From positions 186,001 to 250,000 of the forward strand of contig NZ_KL503803.1 of NCBI RefSeq assembly GCF_000709795.1: a DNA stretch of 64,000 nucleotides, written 5' to 3'. Source of the DNA: Bartonella bacilliformis Ver097. Its GTDB lineage: Bacteria > Pseudomonadota > Alphaproteobacteria > Rhizobiales > Rhizobiaceae. How positions within the stretch are numbered: the first letter of the stretch is position 1; each line of letters opens with the position of its first letter. The notes beneath the pieces are model-generated. The model was given only the letters and a program-made list of their open reading frames with translations. It was not told the origin of the DNA and made no database searches. Below, one piece after another: positions 49,376 through 59,378 of the stretch. Both the position numbers and the translations under genes were made by a program.

Positions 49376-50701
49376 ATGCCCATTAAGATCACGATGCCTG
49401 CGCTTTCTCCTACAATGGAAGAAGGAAATTTATCAAAATGGAATATCAAAGAGGGTGATAAAGTTTCTCCTGGTGATGTTATCGCTGAGATTGAAACAGA
49501 TAAAGCGACGATGGAAGTAGAAGCCATTGATGAAGGGACAGTCGCTAAAATCGTTGTTCCTGCTGGAACACAAGGGGTTAAAGTCAATGCTTTGATCGTT
49601 ATCTTAGCAGAGGAAGGTGAAAATTTAGCTGAGGCAGTAAAGGCTGCAGAAGAAGATGTCGCTCTTTCAGGGAAAAAATCAAAAGTTACAAAACAAGTAG
49701 AAGCAAAAGAAGAATTGGTTGCTGATGCATCACTGGCTCAGCAATTTATACAAAGAGATGGAGACAATACACGTCTTTTTGCCTCTCCTTTGGCGCGGCG
49801 GTTAGCAGCTGAATCAGATTTCGATTTATCGGTTATTTCTGGAACTGGTCCTCATGGGCGTATTATTAAGCGTGATGTAGAGAAAGCTCTGAGTGGTGGT
49901 GCCTTAAGAGATTCTTGTTCATCATCGGTCAATCGACCAATCGCTAAAGGTGCTTCTGGTGAACAGGTGATGAAATTATTTAAAGAGAGTGAATATACAT
50001 TTGCATCTCATAACAATATACGGAAGACAATAGCCAAACGTTTAGTTGAATCAAAAAGTACGATACCGCATTTCTACGTAACTGTGAACTGTGAACTTGA
50101 TGCGCTATTAAAGCTGCGTGCAGAGCTTAATGCCATTGCTCCAATGGTTACAATGCAAGAAAATATGAACCCTGCTTATAAGCTGTCAGTCAATGATATG
50201 GTTATTAAAGCTGTTGCTCTCTCTTTAAGGGCGTTACCTGATGCTAATGTATCATGGCTTGAAGATGGGATGCTTTATCATAAACACTGTGATGTTGGTG
50301 TTGCTGTTTCTATTCCCAATGGGTTAATTACACCAATTATTCGCCATGCAGAAGAAAAGTCGTTGCCAGTTATTTCTAATGAGATGAAAGATTTTGCAAC
50401 GCGTGCACGTGCAAATAAGTTAAAACCAGAGGAATATCAAGGGGGAACAACAGCCATATCAAATATGGGGATGTATGGCGTAAAAGATTTTTCTGCTATT
50501 ATTAATCCTCCGCATGCAACAATTTTCGCGATTGGTGCAGGTGAGCAATGTGCAGTTGTTAAGAATGGTGCATTAGCAATAGCAACAGTGATGTCGGTCA
50601 CACTTTCAGTTGATCATCGTGCTGTTGATGGTGCATTAGCAGCAGAGCTTGCTCATACTTTTAAGAAGCTGATTGAAAATCCGCTATCAATATTAGTTTA
50701 G
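49376..50701 (+). CDS. pdhC: Dihydrolipoamide acetyltransferase (E2) of pyruvate dehydrogenase
   Basis: Core of the complex. There is one lipoyl domain (1-77, Lys43 in ETDKATMEV), then a peripheral-subunit-binding domain (about 136-172, SPLARRLAAE and GRIIKRDVEKAL). The catalytic acetyltransferase domain runs from about 210 to 441, with the active site DHRAVDGALAAE near the end. GGAGG stands before the ATG. The lipoyl domain is nearly identical to that of PdhB, which suggests a domain duplication. Confidence 0.97.
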   Translation: MPIKITMPALSPTMEEGNLSKWNIKEGDKVSPGDVIAEIETDKATMEVEAIDEGTVAKIVVPAGTQGVKVNALIVILAEEGENLAEAVKAAEEDVALSGKKSKVTKQVEAKEELVADASLAQQFIQRDGDNTRLFASPLARRLAAESDFDLSVISGTGPHGRIIKRDVEKALSGGALRDSCSSSVNRPIAKGASGEQVMKLFKESEYTFASHNNIRKTIAKRLVESKSTIPHFYVTVNCELDALLKLRAELNAIAPMVTMQENMNPAYKLSVNDMVIKAVALSLRALPDANVSWLEDGMLYHKHCDVGVAVSIPNGLITPIIRHAEEKSLPVISNEMKDFATRARANKLKPEEYQGGTTAISNMGMYGVKDFSAIINPPHATIFAIGAGEQCAVVKNGALAIATVMSVTLSVDHRAVDGALAAELAHTFKKLIENPLSILV

Positions 50702-50918
50702 ATTTTGTTGGTGCGCTTTACATCACTGTATGTGATGGCAAGACAGGAGTGATGACGCAGGGGAAGTATAGATTTTAATTTTTAGTGGTGGCTTTGCGGC
50801 TTCTTTTGATTTAACCAGATTGTTTAGAACTGAATACATGAGAAAGTTCATCATGTTCATTTTGGTCTTAGGCTTGGGTAGGTAGCATCCGTTTTTATAT
50901 ATCCACGGAGGGATTATT

Positions 50919-52379
50919 ATGGCAAATCTTTACGATGTAATTGTAGTTGGTTCAGGGCCAGGTGGTTACGTGACAGCAATTCGTGCAGCACAATGTGGTT
51001 TTAAGACTGCGATCGTTGAGCGTGAACATTTGGGCGGAATTTGCTTAAATTGGGGTTGTATTCCAACAAAAGCGCTTTTGCGGTCAGCAGAAATTAAACA
51101 TTTTTCTGAACATGCCAAAGATTATGGGCTCAAGCTTAATGGTTCAATTGAAGCAAATGTTAAAGATGTTGTCACACGTTCACGTGGAGTTTCTGCTCGT
51201 TTAAATGCTGGTGTCGGTTTTTTAATGAAAAAAAATAAAATTGATATTATTTGGGGTGAAGCAAAATTAACCAAAGGAGTCAAAGGTAACCAGCCTGCGG
51301 AGATTTTGGTTTCTCCATTATCCAAAAAAATTATGCAACCGCAAAATCCGATACCTAAAGGGACATTGGGTGAAGGTGTATATCAAGCAAAGCATGTGAT
51401 TATTGCAACGGGTGCGCGTCCACGTGCTATTCCTGGTATTGAACCAGATGGAAAGCTGATTTGGACTTATTTTGAGGCTATGATACCACAAGTGATACCG
51501 AAGAAACTTTTGATTATGGGATCTGGAGCGATCGGCATTGAATTTGCTTCCTTTTATCATGATATGGGGGCTGAAGTGACTGTTGTTGAAATGATGCCTA
51601 ACATTATGCCTGTTGAGGATATTGAAATTTCGATATTTGCGCGTAAACAGTTAGAAAAAAGAGGTATCCGCATTATAACTGAAGCAAAAGTAACGAAGGT
51701 TGAAAAAGCCTCTGATTCTGTTACAGCGCATATTGATGTTAAGGGTAAGACACAAACAATGATTGTTGATCGCTTAATTTCAGCTGTTGGGGTGCAAGGG
51801 AATATTGAAAATCTTGGTTTAGAAGCTTTGAGTGTTAAAACTGATCGTGGAAGCATCATAACGAATGAGTGGAGCTGGACAGGCGTAGAGGGTATTTATG
51901 CGATTGGGGATGTTGCTGGCCCTCCTATGTTGGCCCATAAGGCAGAAGAGGAAGGTGTAACATGTATTGAACATATTGCAGGTTTGAAAAGTGCTCATCC
52001 ACTTGATAAAGGGAAAATTCCAGGATGTACATATTGCATGCCACAAGTTGCTTCTGTAGGCCTTTCAGAGGCGAAGGCAAAAGAGGCAGGTTATGATATA
52101 CGCGTTGGTCGTTATTCTTTCTCTGCTAATGGTAAGGCGATTGCTTTGGGTGAAGATCAGGGATTAGTTAAAACCATTTTTGATAAAAGAACGGGACAGC
52201 TTCTAGGTGCACATATGGTAGGAGCGGAGGTAACAGAGCTCATTCAAGGTTTTGTTATTGCTATGAACCTTGAAACAACCGAAGAGGAATTGATGCATAC
52301 TGTTTTTCCGCATCCAACGTTATCAGAAATGATGAAAGAAAGTGTATTGGATGCTTATGGTCAGGTTTTAAATGCTTGA
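50919..52379 (+). CDS. lpd: Dihydrolipoyl dehydrogenase (E3)
   Basis: Flavoprotein that reoxidises dihydrolipoamide. The FAD-binding GSGPGGYVTA is at residues 11-20 and the redox-active cysteines are Cys42 and Cys47 in GGICLNWGCIPTKA. The NAD-binding GSGAIGIEFASFY is near 206, and the catalytic HPTLSE near the C-terminus. A short insert around residues 130-150 is usual in Rhizobiales. It is separated from pdhC by 217 bases, so a second promoter is possible. CGGAGGGA precedes the ATG. Confidence 0.97.
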   Translation: MANLYDVIVVGSGPGGYVTAIRAAQCGFKTAIVEREHLGGICLNWGCIPTKALLRSAEIKHFSEHAKDYGLKLNGSIEANVKDVVTRSRGVSARLNAGVGFLMKKNKIDIIWGEAKLTKGVKGNQPAEILVSPLSKKIMQPQNPIPKGTLGEGVYQAKHVIIATGARPRAIPGIEPDGKLIWTYFEAMIPQVIPKKLLIMGSGAIGIEFASFYHDMGAEVTVVEMMPNIMPVEDIEISIFARKQLEKRGIRIITEAKVTKVEKASDSVTAHIDVKGKTQTMIVDRLISAVGVQGNIENLGLEALSVKTDRGSIITNEWSWTGVEGIYAIGDVAGPPMLAHKAEEEGVTCIEHIAGLKSAHPLDKGKIPGCTYCMPQVASVGLSEAKAKEAGYDIRVGRYSFSANGKAIALGEDQGLVKTIFDKRTGQLLGAHMVGAEVTELIQGFVIAMNLETTEEELMHTVFPHPTLSEMMKESVLDAYGQVLNA

Positions 52380-52391
52380 TATCTGGATTGT

Positions 52392-52422
52392 ATGAAAAAT
52401 CTTTCTCTTTATGATTTTTCAT
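52392..52422. repeat. Hairpin between lpd and lipA
   Basis: ATGAAAAATC (52392-52401) and GATTTTTCAT (52413-52422) form a perfect 10-bp stem with an 11-base loop. No T run follows on the plus strand. It may be a weak terminator, mRNA-stabilising structure or operator before lipA. Confidence 0.5.
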
Positions 52423-52455
52423 CAACCTTCCTTATTTAAAAGGCAGAGGTCCTAA

Positions 52456-53409
52456 ATGGTTACGGTGGTTGATAAAGTTGCGAATATGCGTGTACGTCAT
52501 CCTGAAAAGGCACATCGTCCAGATACAAGTATTCAGAAAAAACCAGATTGGATTCGTGTAAAGGCACCAACATCACAGGTATATAAAGAAACGCGTGGTA
52601 TTGTTCGTGCCAATAAATTGGTTACTGTTTGTGAAGAAGCAGGGTGCCCGAATGTTGGCGAATGTTGGAGTCAACGGCATGCTAGTTTCATGATTTTAGG
52701 TGAAATTTGTACGCGGGCTTGCGCTTTTTGCAATGTTGCAACAGGTATTCCGCTTGCTGTTGATGACGATGAACCAGAACGTGTAGCAGATGCCGTTGCT
52801 CAGATGGGATTAAAACATGTTGTAATTACTTCTGTTGATCGTGATGATCTTGCTGATGGTGGTGCGCAGCATTTTGCAAAAGTTATTTATGCTATTCGTC
52901 GAAAATCTCTTGGGACAACGATTGAAGTTCTTACCCCTGATTTTCGTCATAAGGATCACGCTTTAGAAATTGTAGTTGCTGCTAAGCCTGATGTTTTTAA
53001 TCATAATTTAGAAACGGTTCCATCAAAATATTTAAAAGTTCGACCTGGAGCACGCTATTTTCACTCAATTCGGTTATTGCAACGTGTTAAAGAAATTGAT
53101 CCAATGATCTTCACAAAATCAGGAATCATGGTTGGTTTTGGAGAAGAACGAAATGAAATTCTTCAATTGATGGATGATTTGCGCTCTGCTGATGTAGATT
53201 TTATGACAATAGGGCAATATTTACAGCCCACGCGCAAACATCACCCTGTTATCCGTTTTGTCCCTCCTGATGAATTTGAATCTTTTGCCAAAATTGGTAA
53301 AGCAAAGGGCTTTTTGCATATGGCTTCTAGTCCTCTGACACGTTCTTCTCATCATGCAGGAGATGATTTCGAAATTTTGCAAAAAGCACGTGCTCAAAAA
53401 TTTTCTTGA
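52456..53409 (+). CDS. lipA: Lipoyl synthase
   Basis: Radical SAM enzyme that inserts two sulfurs into octanoyl-lipoyl domains. Both iron-sulfur clusters are visible: Cys59, Cys64 and Cys70 in [14 protein letters not shown], and the radical SAM Cys85, Cys89 and Cys92 in CTRACAFC. Length is 317. Its products are the lipoyl domains of PdhB and PdhC encoded just upstream. The stop overlaps the ORF region of the following COQ10-like gene, whose ATG is 12 bases on. Confidence 0.97.
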   Translation: MVTVVDKVANMRVRHPEKAHRPDTSIQKKPDWIRVKAPTSQVYKETRGIVRANKLVTVCEEAGCPNVGECWSQRHASFMILGEICTRACAFCNVATGIPLAVDDDEPERVADAVAQMGLKHVVITSVDRDDLADGGAQHFAKVIYAIRRKSLGTTIEVLTPDFRHKDHALEIVVAAKPDVFNHNLETVPSKYLKVRPGARYFHSIRLLQRVKEIDPMIFTKSGIMVGFGEERNEILQLMDDLRSADVDFMTIGQYLQPTRKHHPVIRFVPPDEFESFAKIGKAKGFLHMASSPLTRSSHHAGDDFEILQKARAQKFS

Positions 53410-53420
53410 TAAGGATAGTT

Positions 53421-53882
53421 ATGTCGACTTTTACAACACATCGGCAAGTTGCTCATACTGCTCATGAAATGTTTGATCTTGTCGCGGATATTGAATGTTA
53501 TCCTGAATTTTTACCAATGTGTGAGGCTTTAATTGTACGCTCTCGAGAAGAGTACGAAAACAAAACATTATTTCTTGCTGATATGACAGTTGGCTATAAA
53601 ATGATTCAGGAAACTTTTACGACTCAAGTTCTTCTTAAACCAAAAGAAAATCTCATTGAGGTTAAATATATTAATGGTCCATTTAAATATCTTGAGAATC
53701 GTTGGGCATTTCACCAAATTCAGAATATGAATGCATGTAACATAGAGTTTTTTATTGATTATGAGTTTAAAAGCAAAGTACTTGGAACATTGGTGGGATC
53801 AATGTTTGATATTGCTTTTAATAAATTTACTGATGCTTTTGAAAAACGTTCGCATCAGATTTATGGTTTTCCAGAGGAATAA
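53421..53882 (+). CDS. COQ10/RatA-like START-domain protein
   Basis: A 153-residue SRPBCC (START-like) protein that probably binds ubiquinone or another hydrophobic ligand. It has the family start (FTTHRQVAHTAHEMFDLVADIE), CYPEFLPMCEALIV, and WAFHQI. Alphaproteobacterial members next to lipA are the likely ancestors of mitochondrial COQ10. The ATG at 53421 follows AAGGA; earlier in-frame codons overlap the lipA stop. The RatA-toxin name used for E. coli homologues is not supported by anything here. Confidence 0.88.
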   Translation: MSTFTTHRQVAHTAHEMFDLVADIECYPEFLPMCEALIVRSREEYENKTLFLADMTVGYKMIQETFTTQVLLKPKENLIEVKYINGPFKYLENRWAFHQIQNMNACNIEFFIDYEFKSKVLGTLVGSMFDIAFNKFTDAFEKRSHQIYGFPEE

Positions 53883-53972
53883 ATAATTTTCTTAACTCAC
53901 TTTGTTGCATGATGGATGGTATGAAGGATTTGTGCTTGAGATAAGCTTAGAGCTTGCCCATAGTAAAATATA

Positions 53973-55166
53973 TTATTTTGGAATTTCTCCTGGATAAATA
54001 ACAGTAGCAGTTGCAAGAGCAGCAATACCTTCCTCACGACCAATAAATCCCAATTTTTCGTTGGTTGTCGCCTTAATGGAAATACGGTCAGTTGAAATTT
54101 TAAGTATCTTCATAAGATTTTCTGTCATGATGTGACGATAGGGACCAATTTTGGGTTTTTCAGCAATGAGTGTGATATCTACATTGGCAATACGACCTTC
54201 TGCGTTTTTAATAATTTCAATAGCGTGGTGCAGGAAAATTTCTGACGATGCATTTTTCCATTGCGGATCAGAAGGAGGAAAATGAGTGCCGATATCTCCT
54301 GCTCCTTGGGTAGAGAGAAGAGCATCCGTTAGGGCATGAAGCGCAACATCAGCATCTGAATGTCCGTTTAATTTCTTTTCAAAAGGGATTTTGATGCCAC
54401 ATAAAGTGATATAATGGCCGTCTTCAAAAGAATGAACATCATAACCATTTCCAGTACGAATATCAGGAAATATTTGCGTGCCTTTGAGGAGGTATGAGTG
54501 TGCGGTTTCAAGATCTTCTGGCCATGTAATTTTTATATTGTTCGGATCTCCAGGGATGGTGCGTATAGGGATACCAAACCATTCAGCGATTGCTGAATCA
54601 TCAGTAAAGTCTTGTTTATGAGATTGCATCGCTTTTTCATGGGCAGCTAAGATAAGTTTAAATGGAAAGCACTGAGGAGTCTGTGCTCTATAGAGATTAG
54701 TGCGTGGGATTGTTTCTAAAACGTGATGTGTGTTGCTGACATATTTAAGGGTATCAGAAACAGAGAGAACAGGGAGAACGCCTTCTTTGTGGTTGATGGA
54801 GGTATGGATTTGTTCAAGAAGTGCATTTCCAATAAAGGGGCGTGCACCATCATGAATATGGACATAGTCTGGCTTAACATTTTTGAGTGCACGAAGTCCT
54901 TGTAAAGTAGATATTTGACGTGTCTCACCTCCTTCAATAATTGTGAGGTGCTCTTTAAGATCAAGTATAGCGTTTGCACATATTTGGTGGTCATCTGGGT
55001 GGATGACTAAAATGATATTTGTGATAGCTGGATGTTGCAAAAAACAACGTATAGTATGACAAATAACTGGCTCTCGTCCTAAAAGTTGGTATTGTTTTGG
55101 ACCATTTTGGAGAAAGCCTGCTCTGCTTCCACGTCCGGCGGCTAATATGATCGCTGCAATAGAAAT
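53973..55166 (-). CDS. ispDF: Bifunctional IspD/IspF, with non-canonical start
   Basis: Two steps of the MEP isoprenoid pathway: cytidylyltransferase (IspD) and cyclodiphosphate synthase (IspF). The IspD nucleotide motif [15 protein letters not shown] is encoded at 55163-55119, upstream of the first in-frame TTG (55040), and without it the enzyme should be inactive. No ATG, GTG or TTG precedes it in frame. An ATT at 55166 sits seven bases after AGGAG and is the best start. An ATG at 55191 is in another frame. The IspF half, from about residue 241, has [12 protein letters not shown] and [17 protein letters not shown] and ends with [10 protein letters not shown]. Both domains look intact. Confidence 0.88.
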   Translation of the reverse strand: MSIAAIILAAGRGSRAGFLQNGPKQYQLLGREPVICHTIRCFLQHPAITNIILVIHPDDHQICANAILDLKEHLTIIEGGETRQISTLQGLRALKNVKPDYVHIHDGARPFIGNALLEQIHTSINHKEGVLPVLSVSDTLKYVSNTHHVLETIPRTNLYRAQTPQCFPFKLILAAHEKAMQSHKQDFTDDSAIAEWFGIPIRTIPGDPNNIKITWPEDLETAHSYLLKGTQIFPDIRTGNGYDVHSFEDGHYITLCGIKIPFEKKLNGHSDADVALHALTDALLSTQGAGDIGTHFPPSDPQWKNASSEIFLHHAIEIIKNAEGRIANVDITLIAEKPKIGPYRHIMTENLMKILKISTDRISIKATTNEKLGFIGREEGIAALATATVIYPGEIPK

Positions 55167-55199
55167 ATTTAATCTCCTTTTGAAATTTCATTATTTTTT

Positions 55200-55760
55200 A
55201 CTCTTATCAATTTTAAACTGACGTTGAAATAGTCATTGCAAATTAAAAATATACATTGTGAAAGAATAATGCACTAAACAAGATGTAGCTAATTCATCTT
55301 TGCGTTAGATAGTTAATGTATTTATGATATTTAAATTACAGAAATTGATCAAAGAATAATTAAATTAATTTTGTCAAAATATTTTGTTCTGGAGAGATTA
55401 TCTTTTGTTATTTTACAACATTAATTACTGAAAATCTCTATGCATTATTTGAAAAAAATACATTTCTACAATTGGTTCAAGGATTTTACATAGAATAAAG
55501 TTTCAAAGTGGCATGTTTTTAGCAATATTGAAAATATAACTTAGAGCACTCTAACTAAATGCAGATTACATAAATAAGTATTTAAAAGGGATAATTGGGG
55601 AGATAATAGCATTTTTCTTGCTTTGAAGCATTTTCGTATGCATTTTATTCAAAAATTATAGCTCTTTATTTTCTAATCAATTGATATTCTTAATATCGTT
55701 TGTCAATTTTTACCACAAGGGGTTGTATAAGGGGAATGAGATAGGTAACGTAAGATAATT
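55200..55760. other. Gene-free region upstream of ntrY
   Basis: About 560 AT-rich bases. In many Rhizobiales dusB, ntrB and ntrC stand between ispDF and ntrY. No intact copy is present and I could not recognise fragments. The ntrY promoter should be here; CACAAGGGG just before the start region is not by itself diagnostic. Confidence 0.5.
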
Positions 55761-57989
55761 ATGAGCACAACATCTGGAATACATCTCCAAGGTACAGGCC
55801 AAGATACTTATAATGATAGGTCACATCATTTGAGTAAGGTATATACATTTTTAGGTATCATAATTATCGTATTGGCTTTGCTGACGGCTTCTATTTCATT
55901 TATTATTCTTATTGGGTTTACTCCTGTTGTTCCTAGTAGAGTTGTAACATTGATCCTCATAGGGGTTAACAGTGTTTGGATTTTTGGATTAATCGTCATC
56001 GTTATTTACGAGATAATTCCCATTATCCGTGCATGGCGTTCGAGACGTGCTGCTTCGCGTCTTCATGTGCATCTTATTTCCTTATTTGCACTTGTTGCGA
56101 CATTACCCGCTGTTGCTGTAGCTCTTGTATTAGGGTTTGCTCTTAATTTAGGGCTTGATCGATGGTTTGATACAACAACTCGGCAAATTGTAGGATCTTC
56201 TATCGATTTGGCGAATGCTTATGCAGATGAAATGCTGCAAAATTTGAAAAATTTATCCTATGCTATGGCATTTGCACTAGATAACAAAGCGCTTCTGCTG
56301 CACAATTTAGCTGAGTATCGGTTGCAGTTAACACGTCATGCTGCAGGTCGTAATATCCGTGGTGCATTTTTATTAAGCGCTGGAGGAACCATTTTTGCAT
56401 CAAGTAATCTTGGTGATGAGGATAAATTGCCTATTCCACCGTCTGATCTTATCATACAAGCGACAAATACGAGGCCTTTTTCTTTTCAGCCAGGAATTCA
56501 CGATTATTTTGGCATTATTTTGAAGTTTACCAATATTCCAAATACATTTTTGTATTTAGTGCGTGATGTTGATAAAACTGTTTTATCTGCTTTGCGTTTG
56601 ACTGAAGTCAATACAGAGCGTTATCGTGATTTAAATGAAAATCGTCTTCCAATGCAAATTGCATTTGGTATGCTTTATTTATGCCTTTTTTTAAGTTTGT
56701 TTTTATCAGCTATTTGGGCAGGCATTGCTGTTGCTGATCGTTTAGTGCGTCCTATTCGGCTTCTTATTGGTGCAGCTGATGATGTGGCTTCTGGGAATAT
56801 GGAAGTCTTTGTGCCAGTGCGTGCAAAGGATGGTGATATTGGGCAATTATCAAAAACTTTCAATTACATGGTCAGTGAACTTAAAAGCCGACATAATGAG
56901 CTTATTGCAGTTCGTGATCAAATTGATGAGCGACGGCGTTTTTCTGAAGCTGTTTTATCTGGTGTAACAGCAGGTGTCGCTGGAATCGATGATAACGGTG
57001 ATATTACAATTATTAATCGATCTATCGAGACAATGTTTTCTATGGATTCTCAACAGGTTATCGGACATAGTCTTTTATCGCTGAGTGCTGAAATTTGGCA
57101 AGTCTTTGAACTTGTTCGTGCATCAGGTCGTAAAAATCATCGTGAGCAAGTAACTTTAAGTGTTACAGGACAGGAGCGTGTTTGTAATGTGCAAATTACA
57201 ATGGAGGAAGAGGATAGGCAAAGGAAATCTTGGGTCTTGACGATTGATGATATTACGGATCTTGTAGAAGCACAACGTTTATCAGCATGGACAGATGTTG
57301 CGCGTCGTATTGCACATGAAATCAAAAATCCACTAACACCTATTCAATTATCAGCTGAACGTATTCGTAGACGCTATGATAAAATGATTGTACAGGATCG
57401 AGAAATTTTTGATCGGTGTATCGATACGATTGTTCGACAAGTTGGGGATATTGGGCGTATGGTTGATGAATTTTCTTCTTTTGCACGTATGCCTAAACCA
57501 CAAATGCATACTTCAGATATACGTGGGTTATTGCATGAGGCATGTTTTTTGATAGAAGTTGTTCGATATGATATCCATTTTGAGAAAGATTTAGGAGATA
57601 TACCGCTTATAGGTAAATTTGATAATCGTCTTATTGTTCAGGCTTTCAGTAATGTTATAAAAAATGCAAGTGAAGCCATTGATTCAGTAATACGAGCAGA
57701 GGGTGTTTACGGTCATATTTTAGTCCGTTCTTATCGCCAAGAGGAGAATTTGGTTGTAGATATTATTGATAACGGTAAGGGGCTTCCAAAAGAACAAAGA
57801 CAAAAATTATTAGAGCCGTATATAACAACACGGAAAAAAGGCACAGGGCTTGGGTTGGCTATTGTGCGCAAAATTATTGAAGATCATAGTGGTTACATGG
57901 AATTATATGATGCACCGAGAAGTTTTTATGGAGGTTGTGGTGCGATGATTCGTATGGTGTTTCCAGTGAACAAAGTAGACTTATGTTGA
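55761..57989 (+). CDS. ntrY: Nitrogen-regulation sensor histidine kinase NtrY
   Basis: Membrane sensor kinase of the NtrY/NtrX pair. Membrane segments lie near residues 27-50, 58-82, 95-125 and 293-325, with a periplasmic sensor region between the last two. HAMP (about 325-380), PAS (about 390-490) and kinase domains follow. The phospho-acceptor is His519 in RRIAHEIKNPLTPIQLSAER. ATP-binding boxes are visible as NVIKNASEAID, DNGKGLP and GTGLGLAIVRKI. Length 742 is normal. ntrX follows 27 bases later. In relatives the pair responds to nitrogen, redox or oxygen cues. Confidence 0.95.
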   Translation: MSTTSGIHLQGTGQDTYNDRSHHLSKVYTFLGIIIIVLALLTASISFIILIGFTPVVPSRVVTLILIGVNSVWIFGLIVIVIYEIIPIIRAWRSRRAASRLHVHLISLFALVATLPAVAVALVLGFALNLGLDRWFDTTTRQIVGSSIDLANAYADEMLQNLKNLSYAMAFALDNKALLLHNLAEYRLQLTRHAAGRNIRGAFLLSAGGTIFASSNLGDEDKLPIPPSDLIIQATNTRPFSFQPGIHDYFGIILKFTNIPNTFLYLVRDVDKTVLSALRLTEVNTERYRDLNENRLPMQIAFGMLYLCLFLSLFLSAIWAGIAVADRLVRPIRLLIGAADDVASGNMEVFVPVRAKDGDIGQLSKTFNYMVSELKSRHNELIAVRDQIDERRRFSEAVLSGVTAGVAGIDDNGDITIINRSIETMFSMDSQQVIGHSLLSLSAEIWQVFELVRASGRKNHREQVTLSVTGQERVCNVQITMEEEDRQRKSWVLTIDDITDLVEAQRLSAWTDVARRIAHEIKNPLTPIQLSAERIRRRYDKMIVQDREIFDRCIDTIVRQVGDIGRMVDEFSSFARMPKPQMHTSDIRGLLHEACFLIEVVRYDIHFEKDLGDIPLIGKFDNRLIVQAFSNVIKNASEAIDSVIRAEGVYGHILVRSYRQEENLVVDIIDNGKGLPKEQRQKLLEPYITTRKKGTGLGLAIVRKIIEDHSGYMELYDAPRSFYGGCGAMIRMVFPVNKVDLC

Positions 57990-58016
57990 CCATAAATCGT
58001 ATGATAAGGGGTTGAG

Positions 58017-59375
58017 ATGGTATCAGATATCTTAATTGTTGATGATGAAGTAGATATTCGTGAACTTGTTTCTGGTATTTTGGATGATGAAGGTTATGAA
58101 ACCCGTGTTGCATGTAATTCTGATGAAGCATTAGAAAAAATTAATGAGCGTGTTCCAAAGTTAATTTTTTTAGATATTTGGTTACAAGGAAGCCGTGTTG
58201 ATGGTTTAGCGCTACTTGATGAAATCAAAATTCGATATCCAGCTCTTCCAGTGATTATGATTTCTGGTCATGGTAATATTGAAATGGCTGTCTCCGCTAT
58301 AAAACGAGGTGCGTATGATTTCATTGAAAAACCTTTTAAAGCTGATCGATTAGTATTGGTTGCTGAACGGGCTCTTGAGAATTCAAAATTAAAACGTGAA
58401 CTTTTGGAATTACGAAAGCGATCAAATGAAATACCAGCATTTCTTGGAACATCAACAGCTATAAAACATTTGCGCCAAGTTGTAGAAAAGGTAGCACCGA
58501 CCAATAGTCGTGTTATGATTACTGGTCCTTCAGGTGCAGGAAAAGAAATGGCAGCACGGGCTATTCATGCACTTTCAACGCGTTACAATGGACCATTCGT
58601 TACAATAAATGCTGCAACAATTACTCCAGAGAGAATGGAAATAGAATTATTTGGCAATGAAATAGAGAGTGGAGAACGTAAAGTTGGTGCATTAGAGGAA
58701 GCTCATGGTGGAACATTATACCTTGACGAAATTGCCGATATGCCACGTGGAACTCAAAGTAAGATTCTTCAAGTCTTAACGAGTCAGACGTTTGAGAGGG
58801 TTGGCGGTACAAAGCGCGTTAAAGTAGATGTTCGTATAATTTCTTCAACAGTGCAAAATCTTGAAAATTTAATTTCTGATGGGCTATTTAGAGAGGATCT
58901 GTTTCATCGTCTTTCCGTTGTGCCTATTTCTGTTCCACCGCTTTCTGCACGTCGTGAAGATATTCCTGAACTTGTTCATCATTTTGTTAAAACTATATCA
59001 CTGCAGGCTGGTATCAAGCCATGTGACATCAGTGATGATGCTATAGCTGTTTTGCAATCATATACTTGGCCAGGCAATGTACGGCAATTACGTAATAACA
59101 TTGAGCGTCTTCTTATTCTTGCACGTGAGGATGATAGACCAATAACACCGGAATTGCTTTCTGTTGAAGTGAATGATTCTTTTCCGCATGTGCACATGGA
59201 AATAGATAAGAGTGTAATGGATTTGCCGTTACGTGAAGCACGTGAGTTATTTGAAAAAAGATATTTAGCAGCTCAAATTGGGCGTTTAGGTGGCAATATA
59301 TCACGTACTGCTGAATTTATAGGTATGGAACGTTCAGCTCTACACCGTAAGCTTAAAGCACTTGGAGTTTCATAG
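58017..59375 (+). CDS. ntrX: Response regulator NtrX
   Basis: Partner of NtrY. The receiver domain (1-120) has the phospho-acceptor Asp53 in LIFLDIWLQG. The AAA+ domain has Walker A GPSGAGKEMAARA near 160 and Walker B GGTLYLDEIAD near 233. The GAFTGA loop needed to contact sigma-54 is missing; the segment reads NEIESGERKVGALEEA. So it is unlikely to be a sigma-54 activator and may act as a repressor or sigma-70 regulator. The C-terminal Fis-type helix-turn-helix is RTAEFIGMERSALHRKL. Confidence 0.95.
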   Translation: MVSDILIVDDEVDIRELVSGILDDEGYETRVACNSDEALEKINERVPKLIFLDIWLQGSRVDGLALLDEIKIRYPALPVIMISGHGNIEMAVSAIKRGAYDFIEKPFKADRLVLVAERALENSKLKRELLELRKRSNEIPAFLGTSTAIKHLRQVVEKVAPTNSRVMITGPSGAGKEMAARAIHALSTRYNGPFVTINAATITPERMEIELFGNEIESGERKVGALEEAHGGTLYLDEIADMPRGTQSKILQVLTSQTFERVGGTKRVKVDVRIISSTVQNLENLISDGLFREDLFHRLSVVPISVPPLSARREDIPELVHHFVKTISLQAGIKPCDISDDAIAVLQSYTWPGNVRQLRNNIERLLILAREDDRPITPELLSVEVNDSFPHVHMEIDKSVMDLPLREARELFEKRYLAAQIGRLGGNISRTAEFIGMERSALHRKLKALGVS

Positions 59376-59378
59376 ATT

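Noticed and set aside
53421-53882. RatA toxin of a RatA-RatB pair
   Set aside because: No ratB-like partner follows; the lipA neighbourhood and sequence fit the COQ10-type ubiquinone-binding group.
54991-55191. 66-codon minus-strand frame starting with the only ATG before ispDF
   Set aside because: Out of frame with IspD; the IspD reading shows the conserved nucleotide-binding motif, so this is a shadow.
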